Positions 47,152 through 58,773 are shown, numbered from the stretch's first letter. The stretch is 64,000 bases of DNA from Cyathus striatus (GCA_025738555.1 JAOVFP010000016.1:1426001-1490000); one strand, 5' to 3'. The notes: a model not told the origin generated them from the letters alone. Made by a program: numbers and translations.

Positions 47152-48596
47152 ATGAAGTTTACCTGGACTTCTATACTCCTAGGCGGAGTTGCCACAGCCA
47201 CGGTGGTTTCTGCATCCCCAATCCCATCCAACCGAACCACCGAGGTATCCATCAAACCTCGCACTCAACAGGCCTACAATTGCTTCCCAGCCCTCGATTT
47301 CTCCGTTCCCTCAACCGTTCCCGATTCTTTAGACGGGTGGTGGTGTAACCAAGAGGACGAATACGCCTTCCTCGGCTTCAGTTACGAGGTAACTGCCTGT
47401 AAGGGTCAACGCATTCTCATGGTTCTTACACACATTAATGCTATTGTTTAGGCCAGGGCTATTCTCAGCTGGAGAGAGAATTTAGTGACATCCGACACCG
47501 CTTCAGTGGGCGATATGTACGGTTGTACGGAGCGTGCGATCGTCCCGGCTTCTAGTATGTCGTTAAATATTCTTATTTGCAGCTGATAACTAATGTATAC
47601 TCTCCAGCGACGATGTCGTTGAAGCTGCTTATAACGCAGGCGTCGGAGTACATGCGTTGATTTGGGTATGTTTTTTGACCTTCGAATCTTCATTAGTTTA
47701 TGCATTTCTGACGCGGATACAGTTTGGGTTCGATGGATCCGATATATGGAAAACACGTAGAGACTCCTTATACAATACACTCTACTCCAATTCAAAAGCA
47801 AAGTTCGTCACTCGAACGGTGCAGTTCGGGTCAGAGCCTCTGTTCGACTGGGCTATCGACCCGCACGAACTGGCTGCGCAGGTATGGGATGCCAAGTCGA
47901 GGCTGTCAGCACTTCAGATGCCTATTACCGTCAGTGAAATGGCGTATGGGTATCAATCTGTGAGATACTGGTTTACGTTAATTGGTATCATGAGTATTAA
48001 TGTGGAAAATGTAGCGTGCGGAGCAGGGTGGGATGGATGTTCTTGCAGCCGTCGATCATATCGACGCTCATATGCTTCCATTCTTTAGTGCTCAGGCATC
48101 GACAGGTATGAGTATATAACCTAAAGTATTGTCATGAGCTCTAATCCACGATTTCATGTAGGCGACAACGCCTGGCCTATTGTCGAGGCCGATCTTAACT
48201 GGTTCATTGATCATGCAAAGGGAAAGAAGGTCTATTTCAGCCAGGTATGTATTTTTGCGGGTTTTCAATTGAAATATTAATCGCTTTTAGAACGGTTGGC
48301 CATCGACTACCTACCCTGGAGTCTCGCCTAATAGCCCATCGGCCGTTGCAGACGTCGCGAATGAGAAGGTACGTTTCCGATCATACATTTACACATCATC
48401 ATGGCTCAACGGGATTTCTGTCTAATAGGCTTATTACGGTCTTCTCGATTCCAAGTGTGAATTCTTTAAATGGGTACCAGGCGGTGGAGTAGGGTGGTTT
48501 GCCCATATCTACTCTGATAACCAAGAACCTGGGTACGGAATTTATGGAACTGATGGCAATTTGAAGTTCGACTTCCACCCCAGAACGTCCTGCTAG
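47152..48596 (+). CDS. Secreted GH17-like beta-1,3-glucanase family protein
   Basis: Eight exons make one frame of 354 residues: 47152-47398, 47452-47554, 47608-47665, 47723-47959, 48015-48105, 48162-48244, 48291-48368 and 48429-48596. A signal peptide (MKFTWTSILLGGVATATVVSA) is followed by WWCNQEDEYAFLGFSYEVTAC. The barrel blocks RYVRLYGACDRPGFYDDVV, GVHALIWFGFDGSD and VSEMAYGYQS follow; the last probably holds the acid/base Glu. The GWPS block reads VYFSQNGWPS, where classical GH17 enzymes have ETGWPS. The nucleophile position is therefore Gln, and activity is uncertain. The C-terminal WFAHIYSDNQEPGYGIYG is typical of the fungal clade. Likely a cell-wall protein. Confidence 0.82.
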
Positions 48597-48892
48597 ACGG
48601 GAATATTTGCAATTGATTTGCAACACCGTCTTTACTATCTCTAGAATATTCTTCTATTTAATCTAATTTAAATCTAGTAATAATAATTTGACTGTTCGGC
48701 CCGTTCATCCGGATCGCGGTGACGACGCGACGCACGTGTCTTCTGAATACTTTCCCATCTCCAAGTTGAACTAAGCATCTTGAACCTTAACGTCGACATC
48801 TTCTGTCGATGTGCGCACATTGACCAGTTCCACATGCCTCTGCTTCCTCCCAAACGTAATACTTGTACCTATAAGACTTCCTGAAGCTCAAA
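48597..48892. other. Intergenic spacer
   Basis: Contains the 3' end of the GH17-like gene and the presumed promoter of the phosphoesterase gene. Nothing else is seen. Confidence 0.45.
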
Positions 48893-50667
48893 ATGACATT
48901 TCTCCCGAGTCTCCCCATGTTATTCTCTCTCTTATCTCTGTACCTTCAACTAGCACTAGCAAGTCCTACACTGCGTACGTTCGTCTTCCACTTTCAATAG
49001 CTAACGAATTAGGATAACAACATTTTTATAGAGTCACCGTTGTTGGTGAAAGAGCAGCTAGACCCGTACCCGTCTCTAGGCAAACCACGTCTCACGTTCC
49101 ATCCAGACGGCACGCTCAAAATCATCGTCTTCTCGGATCTTCATTATGGCGAGAATCCATGGGACGACTGGGGTCCTGAGCAAGACTTTAATAGTACGAG
49201 ATTGATGAAGAGGGTGCTTGGTGATGAGAAGCCGGATTTCGTGTACGCTTTCTTCGTTTATGACATTTATGGGAAGGGTAAATGACTTATCAAGGGTTTT
49301 GAATGGCGATTTGATTACTGGAGAAAGCAAGTTCTAGCCATTCTCTAACTTATGTTAACATATCTTATGGCTTTCATATTAGATACGTTCAGGGAGAACT
49401 CAACCTCTCTTATTGACGAAATCGTCGCCCCGTTGAATGCCGCCAAGATTCCATTTTCTTCTTCCCACGGAGTACGTGATTCCTTGTCTCCAAGCATTCT
49501 TACATCTTACTTATGATATATGTCTTTAGAATCACGATAACCAAGTAAACATAACTCACGAAGAAGAAATTCTGCGAGAACATAAAGTTGCTCCGTTGAG
49601 TTACACACGTGTGGCACCTAGGGGTGTCGGAGGTATCGAAGGACCGGGGAATTATTGGGTTCCTGTATAACGTTTCCCTTTCGATGTTTTTTTTATGATC
49701 TAACATCATGTGTGTCACATAGATATATAAGAACGCCAAAGGTACTTCATATCGCTCACTTACACGGAAGCACATCTAATCTAACAACTATAACAGATCC
49801 GTCCCCAGCCCTGGTGCTGTGGTTCTTCGACTCCAGAGGTACCGTCATCTCACTCCTTTCTTCACCCTTTAAACCCACCTTGTATATAGGCGGCGTCTCA
49901 GAAGGCAAAAACTCAACCCCCCTCCCAGACTGGGTCGATTCCACAGTCGCAACATGGATTGAAAGTGAAAGCAAAGCAATGAACACTGCCTGGGGACCAG
50001 CAGAAACCAGAGGTACCTTGGCATTCGTCCATATTCCCCCGTTCGTCCTGTTCCTTTATGTAACAACAGGAATGTGGCGCTGATGCCATGGCATAGACAT
50101 TTCGTAGCCGCTTTGCAAGGTGATTTGGATAGCGAGAAGAACCCTGGGCTGAATGGTATGTTCTGCTATTTGCGTCAATGGACAACGTAATGGGGTATTG
50201 GTATAGCGGATGAATTGGACGCCTCTGGTGGATCGGTTCAAGATTCTTCTTCTATGGAGAAGGATAAGCCTTTTTACGATGCGTTGACGAAGAACGTGAA
50301 GAATCTTCACGCGATCATTTCAGGACATGGTAGGCATTCGTTAACTTCTGGTGTCCCTCTTTTTTGCCTTAATAGCGATGATGTAGACCACGGTAATGAA
50401 TGGTGCATTCGCGAGCCATCCAAGGATATTATATTTTGTTTCGATAAACATTCCGGGTATGGGCTACTTATTCGTAACTTAAGGCTAAATGTTGACGTTG
50501 GTTATGTGTTTAGATATGGAGGATATGGGGAACCGGGATGGGGGTATGGTGTACGGAATATTGTGTTTAAGTCTCCCAACCCTAACGAGGGGCCAGAGAC
50601 GTGGATTAGGCTTGAAGAAGGTGATACGAGAGCAAGGATTGTGTTGGATGAGGCGTACGGAACGTAG
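48893..50667 (+). CDS. Calcineurin-like metallophosphoesterase (DCR2-like), secreted or vacuolar
   Basis: A multi-exon gene with the ATG at 48893. The N-terminus (LPMLFSLLSLYLQLALA) is a signal peptide or anchor. The metal-binding motifs appear in family order: SDLHYGE (D-x-H), LNGDLITGE (G-D), GNHDNQ, FVHIPPH, and SGHDHGNEW. All ligands are present. By family knowledge, relatives of yeast Dcr2 and the PPD1/purple acid phosphatase type are two-metal phosphatases. The exon 3/4 junction uses a GC-AG intron at 49327-49382 (donor A|GCAAGT), supported by the restored ENTFRENSTS reading. The gene is otherwise intact and ends at 50667. Confidence 0.86.
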
Positions 50668-51005
50668 TTTTTACATTAAATTATTGTGCTGAACACCGGT
50701 CCAATGCCCTTGGCATACATATATAAAATTTTATTTTTGAACCTTCTGACTATGCGCATCAAAAAGTCGCTAAAATAATTGGAAATGACAACAGCGAGGT
50801 TCGAACTCGCGCCCTTTCGGACTGGATATTTGAAGCAAATTCCTAATTCCAGCGCCTTAGACCACTCGGCCATGTTGCCATACAAAAATTCAATTTTGTT
50901 TATACTCATTCCACTTAGTTTCTTCTACGTTGCAGTCGATCCGACTTGAACGAGTCGACCTTCTCTTCTCAACTCACCTCTACCACCATTCTCCCTCCAA
51001 CGCTA
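50668..51005. other. Intergenic region holding tRNA-Leu
   Basis: Apart from the tRNA at 50787-50879 nothing is supported. A short open frame over the tRNA is its shadow. Confidence 0.5.
50787..50879 (-). tRNA. tRNA-Leu(UAG) with a 14-nt intron
   Basis: The minus strand reads GGCAACA at the 5' end and TGTTGTC at the 3' end, a seven-pair acceptor stem. The D-arm block is GGCCGAGTGGTCTAAGGC, typical of eukaryotic tRNA-Leu. The anticodon stem is CTGGA/TCCAG around a loop with anticodon TAG, interrupted after the usual position 37 by an intron of about 14 nt. A long variable arm and TTCGAAC in the T-loop complete the class II fold. The exact intron ends could shift by a base. Confidence 0.9.
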
Positions 51006-52255
51006 TCATACATATACCTCCTTTACATCTTCACACATCTTCCTAGCGGAAAGCTCGACTAGCTGTTCTAACAACATCGCGTCGCTTCCGACTGCCAGAG
51101 TGGGACTGGACGTGTACCATATGCGTTGTTGCGCGAGGCCTTGATGTATCATTTCCTGTTCAGTGCAATCAGTCGAAGCAAGCTCGTACAAGGGTGGGTA
51201 TGCGACAAAAGAGAGATGATCAGAGGATAAGTGAAGGGAGAGAGGAGAGGAAGTGGCCAACCTGGATACCTTCAATTCCATCCCACCCGTTTGCTATTGC
51301 GAGTTGAAGCATTGACGTGTTTCGAAGTTTATACTGCATTGTTACGCGCTAAAGCTAGGAGGATTGTCGAGGCATTTAAGACGACGTACTGCCATCTCCA
51401 AAAATATTCTCTTCTCTGGCACCGATATCCCTTCGACTACCGGTGGGTGGTACGGAATAGCAAAAACAGCAGTCGCAGTACTGTACACCATTCCCCCCTC
51501 TCTCGTCATTGGCTGAATTGCTGCTAAAAAACGTCAGTCAGGTCTCGTACGACGATAATACCAAGTAATCGTCAAGCTCACGAATAGTGCCGACCGCCAT
51601 AACCACCTTCACCTTCCCCACCAGATGGCTCTCCACGTCCTCTGGATTCTTAAGATGCACGAAGTGTACATGTGGCATGGATGCTTGTACTGCTCTAATC
51701 TTGTCTTCGCTTCGGTTAATCAAGATTGGCGACAGTCCAAGGAGCGTTAGTGCATGAGCGGCAGAGCGCATCGTTACCCCGCCGCCTATTACCATTCCTG
51801 CCGCTATGGAGGGAGGATAGGCTCCCGTTGGTGGGATTACGATATTGGGATGTTGCACGCGAAAGGTGTGGAGGAGCGTGTTATATATTCCTAAGACTGG
51901 AGGGAATGAGTGGCAGGGAGAAAGGCTATAACGGTCGAACGCACTGTCTGTGTTCTGCCCCACGAGTTTAACGCCCTCGGGAGTCAGCACTTTTACGATC
52001 GTATTGCACGCACCTGTGACTCTACCTTCAGGCGATACGTCGTCGAGGAAGGGAATGATCGAAGGTTTGAGAGGCATAGTCACTCTGCCGCCACACAAAG
52101 CTCCTTCGTGACTTTACCGTGGAGAATAGTTCGTAAGTGTTCGGCGCTTCTGTTCCCCAGGCGTCGAAACACAGGTTGTGAAACGCAGGCGCGGCGGAAT
52201 GAACGATAGGGTATCCGAAAAGGTAGAACTTTTTGCCCTTTGGTGGTGTAGCCAT
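51006..52255 (-). pseudogene. Quinate/shikimate dehydrogenase-like protein with a disrupted segment
   Basis: The ATG is at 52255 (MATPPKGKKFYLFGYPIVHS). Conserved blocks are VTMPLKPSIIPFLDD, GACNTIV, LVGQNTD, AAGMVIGGGVTMRSAAHAL (NAD(P)-binding) and FLEMAYKLRNTSMLQL. The C-terminal exon is EMIHQGLAQQRIWY, ending at 51006. Introns after NTD, GTI, LEMA and GIQ restore a continuous reading. Near 52085-52135, however, the frame must shift twice: ELFST is in frame 1, KVTKEL in frame 3 and CGGRVTMP in frame 2. About seven residues are missing. No GT-AG intron repairs this, so the gene is probably inactivated unless the assembly is wrong. By family knowledge these enzymes act in quinate/shikimate metabolism. 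Confidence 0.75.
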
Positions 52256-52621
52256 TACTAATCCTCTTTGTTTCTATACTCCAGATCAGCTCGAAAACGT
52301 AGGTTTGGGTACAGTACTTCGCTTGTGGTAATATATGCAACTACTGCATTCCAACCAGCCACCAAAAAAACACGTGTATGCATCTCATCTAAGCGAATTT
52401 TGCGATATCTAGACTTAAAGTATACGAAGACAAATTGACAATGACGTTTGTGAGGAAATCTATTTTTACCTTCGCAATGTGACCCCGTCCCACCCATGGA
52501 CTCCAAGCATCAGTGAGCTTCTTGAACATGTAGACCCCATGACTGTGGCAACGAATGCACTGTCCTTCCCCCCCTCTTCCTCTTCTCCCACCTGTTCTTG
52601 ATCTGATCATCCTAAAGTACA
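52256..52621. promoter_or_regulatory. Divergent promoter region of the quinate pair
   Basis: The 366 bp lie between the dehydrogenase (minus) and the permease copy 1 (plus). Shared divergent promoters are known in fungal quinate (qa/qut) clusters. I did not find the known qa-1F-type binding palindrome by eye. Confidence 0.4.
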
Positions 52622-54785
52622 ATGGTTCAGCTGTCTCAATCCGCCGCAGACGATACACCGAAACAAATTTATAACTACCGCGTATACGGGGCTTCAATCA
52701 TCGCTACATTCGTGGCTGTGATGATTGGGTATGTTCTTTCGTGCCGTACGACGTCCCAAACCCAGCTGATAGTGAGCGATAAAGATACGACTCGGCCTTC
52801 ATTGGAACTTCTATCTCTCTGCAAAGCTTCAAAGAAGAGTTCAATCTCGTCGATAAGGCAACTAGTGAATTTAACTTGTTATCTGCGAATATAGTTTCGC
52901 TTTATCAAGCTGGGTATGCTACGAGTATTATCATTTACTTTTAGTTGGTTGATTATCTGTAGGTGTTTCTTTGGCGCTATCTTGGGATACCCACTAGGTT
53001 ATTTCTTCGGAAGGAAATGGGGTCTTACGATGTCAGCGTGGATATTTTGTGTCGGCGCAACATTACAGTGCGTAGCATCGTAAGTCTTTTATAATTTTAG
53101 TTATCGTGTATATCCGATGATTTTTACCTGTAGGTCAAAAACCGGGCTAGGCATTATCTACGCCGGTCGTGTCATAGTCGGTTTAGCGATCGGGTCCGCA
53201 TCAAACCTTGCTGTGAGATTGAGTAGAATTCCCTCACCTCAGCTATCCTCTGACATTTACTTCCCAGCCAATTTATGTGGCTGAAATTGCACCTCCTGCC
53301 ATCAGAGGGCGATTAATTGGGATCTACGAATTGTGTTGGCAAACTGGCGGTGTAATCGGTTAGATACATTCCATCCATTGCTCACACTGTATTCAAACTT
53401 CGAAGGTTTCTGGATTAATTATGGTGTAACGCAGAATATACCACCAGGACGTAAGCAATGGCTTATCGCTTTCGCAGTACAGCTTATTGTACGCTCTACC
53501 TTATCGCATCCTTGTTTATCTTCCATAGCTGACATTTTCACAGCCCAGTGGTCTCCTTCTATTCGGAAGCCCTTTCCTCCCCGAATCACCCCGCTGGTTA
53601 GTCTCCCGACGTCCCAGAAGCTCAAAGGCTCTCCTAAATCTGTCATATTTACGTGGCCTGGAACCAAGTCATCCGTATGTTGTTGCTGAACTCGCAGCTA
53701 TACGTGGTGCGGTAGAGAATGAGAAGGATATGGCTGGAGAAGGGTTCTGGGGACCGCTGAAGAAAGTCTGGGGGAGCAGAATGTTGCTTAAGAGGTTGGC
53801 GATTGGAGCTAGCCTTTTCGCGTGGCAGAATGGGACGGGTATAAATGCTGTGAACTACTATTCGTATGTTGGCCGTTGCTGTTAATTGATCGTATTGCTG
53901 ATTGCTGATAGTCCAACTGTTTTTAAATCTATCGGGCTTACTGGAACATCAACTTCGTTACTCACAACAGGCGTGTTCGGTATAAGTATGTCTAATACGA
54001 CTTTGCTTATTGTATCTTAACTGCATTTGCAATCTAGTTAAGCTAATTGGTAGCCTTGTCTGGCTCCTGTACTTAGTCGACACCCTCGGCCGTCGCTCAA
54101 TGCTGATGATCGGCTCTTTCGGAGGCGCACTATGCATGTTCTACATCGGAGCATACATCGCTATTGGAACCCCGCAGAACAGCGTTGGAGGATTAAGTAG
54201 TGGTGGCGTCAGTGCAAGTTAGTGTACCTGTCGACTTTTATCTGAAAATCTGTAGACTGAAGACTTTACTCAGTCGTCTTCTTCTACTTATGGACGATAT
54301 TCTACTCTCCGTCATGGAATGGTACACCATGGGTGATAACAGCTGAAATGTTCCCGCAACATGTACGTTGACGTTTACACAAGCCTGCATGGCGGCGTCA
54401 AACTGGCTCTTTGGGTTTGTCGTCCGGCTCTTCTATTTTATCTTACTAACTTGAGTCTGCTATACAAGGTTCTTGATAGCACGATTCACACCGCAAATGT
54501 TTACTACGATGGGATACGGAGTATACCTATTCTTCGCCTCGTTGATGATATTATCAATCTTTTATGTCTTCGTGCGTTCGTTGCTTTTGTTCTTCGCCTT
54601 GGACCCTAATTCAGCTATTATTATAGTTCATTATTCCTGAAACGAAGAAAGTGCCGCTCGAGAGGATGGAAGAACTTTTCGCGTCGGGGTTGCGACCGTG
54701 GAAAGCCCATGGGATTGTCATAAGCCGTGTGAAGGAGAACGGAGAGAAGCACGAGAGTGCATCCACAGACAAGGACACCATTTAG
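52622..54785 (+). pseudogene. MFS sugar/quinate permease, copy 1 (frameshifted near the C-terminus)
   Basis: The 12-membrane-segment MFS sugar porter chain is readable over many exons: YDSAFIGTSISL, GYPLGYFFGRKWG, GRVIVGLAIGSAS, PESPRWLVSR, WQNGTGINAVNYYS (sugar-porter QxxGxN-type motif), DTLGRRSM and PETKKVPLERMEELF, ending DTI at 54785. The ATG is at 52622. At 54366-54371 an extra two bases give CGT-TGA where copy 2 reads CGG ACA. This causes a premature stop at QHVR*, while the following MAASNWLFGF... is conserved in another frame. The neighbouring divergent quinate-dehydrogenase-like gene and the sequence type point to quinate or a related acid as substrate. Confidence 0.8.
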
Positions 54786-55803
54786 ACCATGAATGTCGAC
54801 CGGGTGTCGTGCCAATTACACGAAGGTATCTCAACAATTTCAGGAAGCTCAAGTTAGCAATTGTTTTTTATACTTTTAACTGTTGAAGCTCAATTATCCC
54901 ACTGGAATTTGATATTATTATTGATATGTTCAAAGCATGTTTTGTGTCTCGACGTTACAAATGACACCTATCATAGTTCGAGGGTACTCGGGCCGGGTTA
55001 AATTTTGGTATAAGTATCTAAATATTACAGCTTTTTGCTAAATAATAGCACTTGCAGCTACGTACACAGAGAGGTACCGGGACCCACATACTACATTCCC
55101 CAGCAATACTGAGAGCCCCTTTCCTTGGTGTCGATGAGACCACGACTCAGGCTAAGACGCTCATTGAGGTTTAGGTTGCTACTTAATGACGGACCAAGTA
55201 GCAGAAACACGATTAGGAAATGAAGACGCTTGAGGATATGAACTTACAGATCGCTTCAGGAAGTGCTTAAGAAGAGGGAAGGAGCTGACATACTTATCTA
55301 CACTAGATCAAATTCCCGCATGAGTGCCACCATTTATATAAAGCATAACAAGGCATTTTAGCACGGCATTGTGAAGAGGAGGAATACCGGTTGGTGGTAT
55401 CCTCTCGACGAAGAAATCATGCGAGTGGTTGGCACATCCGTCCAACCTCCAGATCCCGGTGAGCTCGCATTAGAGGTGAAGTGAGGGGGAATGTGAAGCT
55501 TCTATTCTCAGATGGGTAGGTACGACATTTATGTATGTAAGGAAGGTCATGTGAATGACAGCGTGTAAGTAATGAGGTGCGAAGATGAAAAGAATGAAAA
55601 CTACATTTTTGCGGTGCAGGCAGAATGCCTGCTCTACAATTGCTTCTGTGAAATCCCCTCTACATTTCTGGGGTGCTATCGACGAGCTTCTTTAACTTAA
55701 TGCAGACCCCCTGACCGGTGCCAGTGATAAAGAATGCACTTGCGCTATATAATCTTTCTACCTAAGTTACCTCTTCTACCACATCTTATCATCAGACAGC
55801 GCG
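54786..55803. other. Spacer between permease copies
   Basis: No gene is supported. It probably contains the promoter of copy 2. Confidence 0.4.
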
Positions 55804-57963
55804 ATGGTTCGGTTTACTCTATCCACCAAAGACGATGCACCGAAACAAATTTACAACTATCGCGTATATGGAGCTTCGATTATTGCAACATTCGCAGCGA
55901 TAATGATTGGGTATGAAGTCCTTTCGCCGTACGCTGTCTTGAAAATTAGTTGATGCTCGACGATAAAGATACGACTCGGCCTTCATTGGAACTTCTATCT
56001 CTCTGAAAAGCTTCAAAGAAGAGTTCAATCTCATCGATAAGACAGCTAGTGAACTTAACTTTTTATCTGCAAATATAGTTTCACTTTATCAAGCTGGGTA
56101 TGCTACACATTATCTTTTTGCTTATAATTAGTTGATTATCTGTAGGTGTTTCTTTGGCGCTATCTTGGGATATCCACTAGGTTATTTCTTCGGACGGAAA
56201 TGGGGTCTTACTATGTCAGCGGTGGTGTTTTGTATCGGTGCAACATTACAATGCGTAGCATCGTAAGTTTCCTGTAAAGTTAGCTGTCGTGCATTTCCAA
56301 TGATTTTTTTTACCTATAGGTCAAAAACCGGGCTAAGCATAATGTATGTCGGCCGTGTTATATTCGGTTTAGCAGTTGGATCAGCGTCAACTCTTGCTGT
56401 GAGACTGAGCTCGATTCTGATCTTAGTTCGATTATCCTCTGACTTGTATTGTAGCCTATTTATGTCGCAGAAATTGCGCCTCCTCCCATCAGAGGTCGAT
56501 TAATTGGGATCTATGAATTATTTTTTCAAATTGGTAGCGTAATTGGTCGAAATTTTCATTAATTTTCTGCCAGTTTTATTCAAGAGACGTTACAGGTCAG
56601 TGGGTCAATTACGGCGCAACACAAAGTATACCACCAGGGCATAAGCAGTGGATTATCGCTTTCGCAGTACAGCTCATCGTACGTTTTGTAGCACTTCCCC
56701 TGACTTTCCTACTTGATATTCTCAGTGTAGCGGTATCCTTCTATTCGGTACCACGTTCCTCCCTGAATCACCCCGCTGGCTCGTCTCCCGGCATCATAAA
56801 AGCCCAAGAGCTCTAGAAAATCTGTCATATTTGCGTGGTTTGAAACCAAGTCATGCATATGTTGTCACTGAACTCGCAGCTATGCATGATGCCGTAGAGA
56901 TAGAAAAGGCTATGATTGGAGAGGGGTTCTGGGAACCGTTGAGAAAGGTCTGGGGAAGTAAGAGATTGGTCAAGAGATTGATAATTGGAGTGAACTTGAT
57001 TTCATGGCAGAATGGGACTGTCTCCTACTATTCGTGCGTTAGCTAATGCTGTCAATTCGCTTGCATCATTCTCGCTAATTTCCAACAGCCCAGATATTTT
57101 TAAATCCATCGGTATAACTGGAAAATCGAGTACATTGCTCATAGGAGGAATGTTCAGTATAAGTATGTCAAAATAGTATTACTGTGCGAATTATATCCTG
57201 AGCGCAATCATATTCTAGTCAAAATAATTGGCGTCCTGGTTTGGCTGCTATACTTAGTCGACACTCTCGGACGTCGCTCGATGCTCATCATTGGCTCATT
57301 TGGAAGTGCGTTATCCATGTGTTACATTGGTGCATACACAGCTATCGTGAAACCGCAGAATAGCAATGATGGGTTAAGTAGTGCGGATGTCAGTGCGAGT
57401 GAGACCTCTTTTACATGGAAAGCCGAGGGAGACTAATCTTTGCACCAGTCGCATTCTTCTACCTATGGACAGTGTTCAATTGTTTGTCATGGAACGGTAC
57501 ACCATGGGTGATAAATGCAGAAATGTTCCCGCAACATGTACGGACATACACACAAGCCTTCCTAGCTGCTTCAAGCTGGTTATTTGGGTTCGTCCTCCAA
57601 GTATTCTCCGACTGCTTTATAAAAGCTGAATACATGTCGTATTATCATAGGCTTATAATAACCCGGTTTACTCCACTGATGTTCACCAAGATGGGGTACG
57701 GAGTATACCTATTAAATGCATCGTCAATGACAATATCGATTATTTACGTCTTCGTGCGTTTTATACTTGTACTTAATGAATGGAACCTAACTTTGATTAT
57801 GTAGTTCATTATTCCAGAGACGAAGAAAGTTCCGCTCGAGAGAATGGAAGAGCTTTTCGAGCCACAAGTGCGGCCGCGGAGTATTCATGGCATCATAATG
57901 AACCGAGCAAAGGAGAATGACGGAATGTCGATGAGTGCTTTAGCGGTCGAGGACACCATTTAG
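55804..57963 (+). CDS. MFS sugar/quinate permease, copy 2 (lacks the GIN motif)
   Basis: It starts at the ATG at 55804 (MVRFTLSTKDDAPKQIYNYR) and keeps the same intron positions as copy 1 one kilobase upstream, so it is a tandem duplicate. The blocks YDSAFIGTSISL, GRKWGLTMS, PESPRWLVSR, DTLGRRSM and PETKKVPLERMEELF are all present, and the frame is open throughout. At about 57019 an in-frame loss of 12 nt changes WQNGTGINAVNYYS (copy 1) to WQNGTVSYYS. This removes GINA from the sugar-porter signature in membrane segment 7. Asn in that motif normally contacts substrate, so transport specificity or activity is doubtful. The gene might be an early pseudogene. Confidence 0.75.
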
Positions 57964-58089
57964 ATAATCGAAGTCGCTCCAATAGCTGATAGCTCAGTAG
58001 TCTAGACCATCGTGCCAGCGAACCCCTTCCATTTCACGAAGCTCAATCCCAAAGTTGGTTTATACTACATCTTTAACTATTGAACTAAA

Positions 58090-58640
58090 TCTTTGAACTC
58101 AATTATCCCTGTTCCTGTCTGTCCTACGATCGGACCAGTTGCCATCTTTTTGAGTAAGCTCTTGTTCCTCCATACTTCCCTCAACCGTTCCCAAAACCCG
58201 TCTCGCAGGTCAAGATTAGTGAACTTCCCCAAAAGCAACGCTACATATGGGTGTGGCTCAGAGTGTCGGATACTCAGCGACTCTCGATTGCTGTGAACTA
58301 TTATTCGTGTGTTTGTTGACACTATCATTATGAAATTTGCTTGTGTTAATAATAGTTTTTGAGTCCAACGTATTAACTCTTACTAGAACATCAGCTGCAA
58401 TGCTCTCAGTATTTCCCTGTCCGCATTCTAGTCAACCAAATGTGTGTACCCTTGTCAATGTCTGGCTCCTGTACTTAGTCATGCTTATAGTGGTTGGCTT
58501 TTTCAGGGGTACGTTTTGCACATCAATATTATATCTATATTGGTGCATATGCATCTATCGCCAAGTCCCAGACGAAAGCGGGAGGGCTTTAACTGGTAAT
58601 GGTGATGTAAGTGCGAAGGTTCATGAGATTGTTATGAAAC
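58090..58640 (+). pseudogene. Third permease relic with an internal inversion
   Basis: The segment 58095-58285 encodes, on the minus strand, DGFWERLREVWRNKSLLKKM and GQTGTGI, matching EGFWGPLKKVWGSRMLLKRL and WQNGTGI of copy 1. Directly after it, on the plus strand, lie AVNYYS at about 58285 and then sequence matching the exons that follow in the intact copies (LTRTSA, MSGSCT-region, and the sequence coding for GGLSS-like). The two parts are thus in opposite orientation, with the breakpoint between GI and NAVNYY. Stops are numerous, so it is non-functional. Confidence 0.72.
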
Positions 58641-58699
58641 GGGTAATGGTCCGGGAGGACTCGTGTATTTCTACATTACCCTCAGTATACCTATGTATA

Positions 58700-58773
58700 G
58701 GCCGACTAGCTCAGTTGGTTAGAGCGTCGTGCTAATAACGCGAAGGTCGTCAGTTCAATCCTGGCGTTGGCCA
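58700..58773 (+). tRNA. tRNA-Ile(AAU)
   Basis: The 74-nt cloverleaf is clear. The acceptor stem GGCCGAC pairs with GTTGGCC. The D-arm is GCTCAGTTGGTTAGAGC. The anticodon loop CTAATAA carries AAT (read as inosine in the mature tRNA) and the T-loop is TTCAATC. There is no intron. It lies directly downstream of the permease relic. Confidence 0.95.

Noticed and set aside
49756..50310. Three overlapping minus-strand frames
   Set aside because: They lie opposite the exons of the phosphoesterase gene, whose metal motifs are unmistakable.
50676..50909. 77-codon frame on the minus strand
   Set aside because: It runs over the tRNA-Leu gene and shows the usual 'MAEWSKALEL' type of tRNA shadow.
58337..58735. 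132-codon frame ending in GRLAQLVRASC
   Set aside because: The end is the shadow of tRNA-Ile, and the start overlaps the permease relic with its stops in the true frame.
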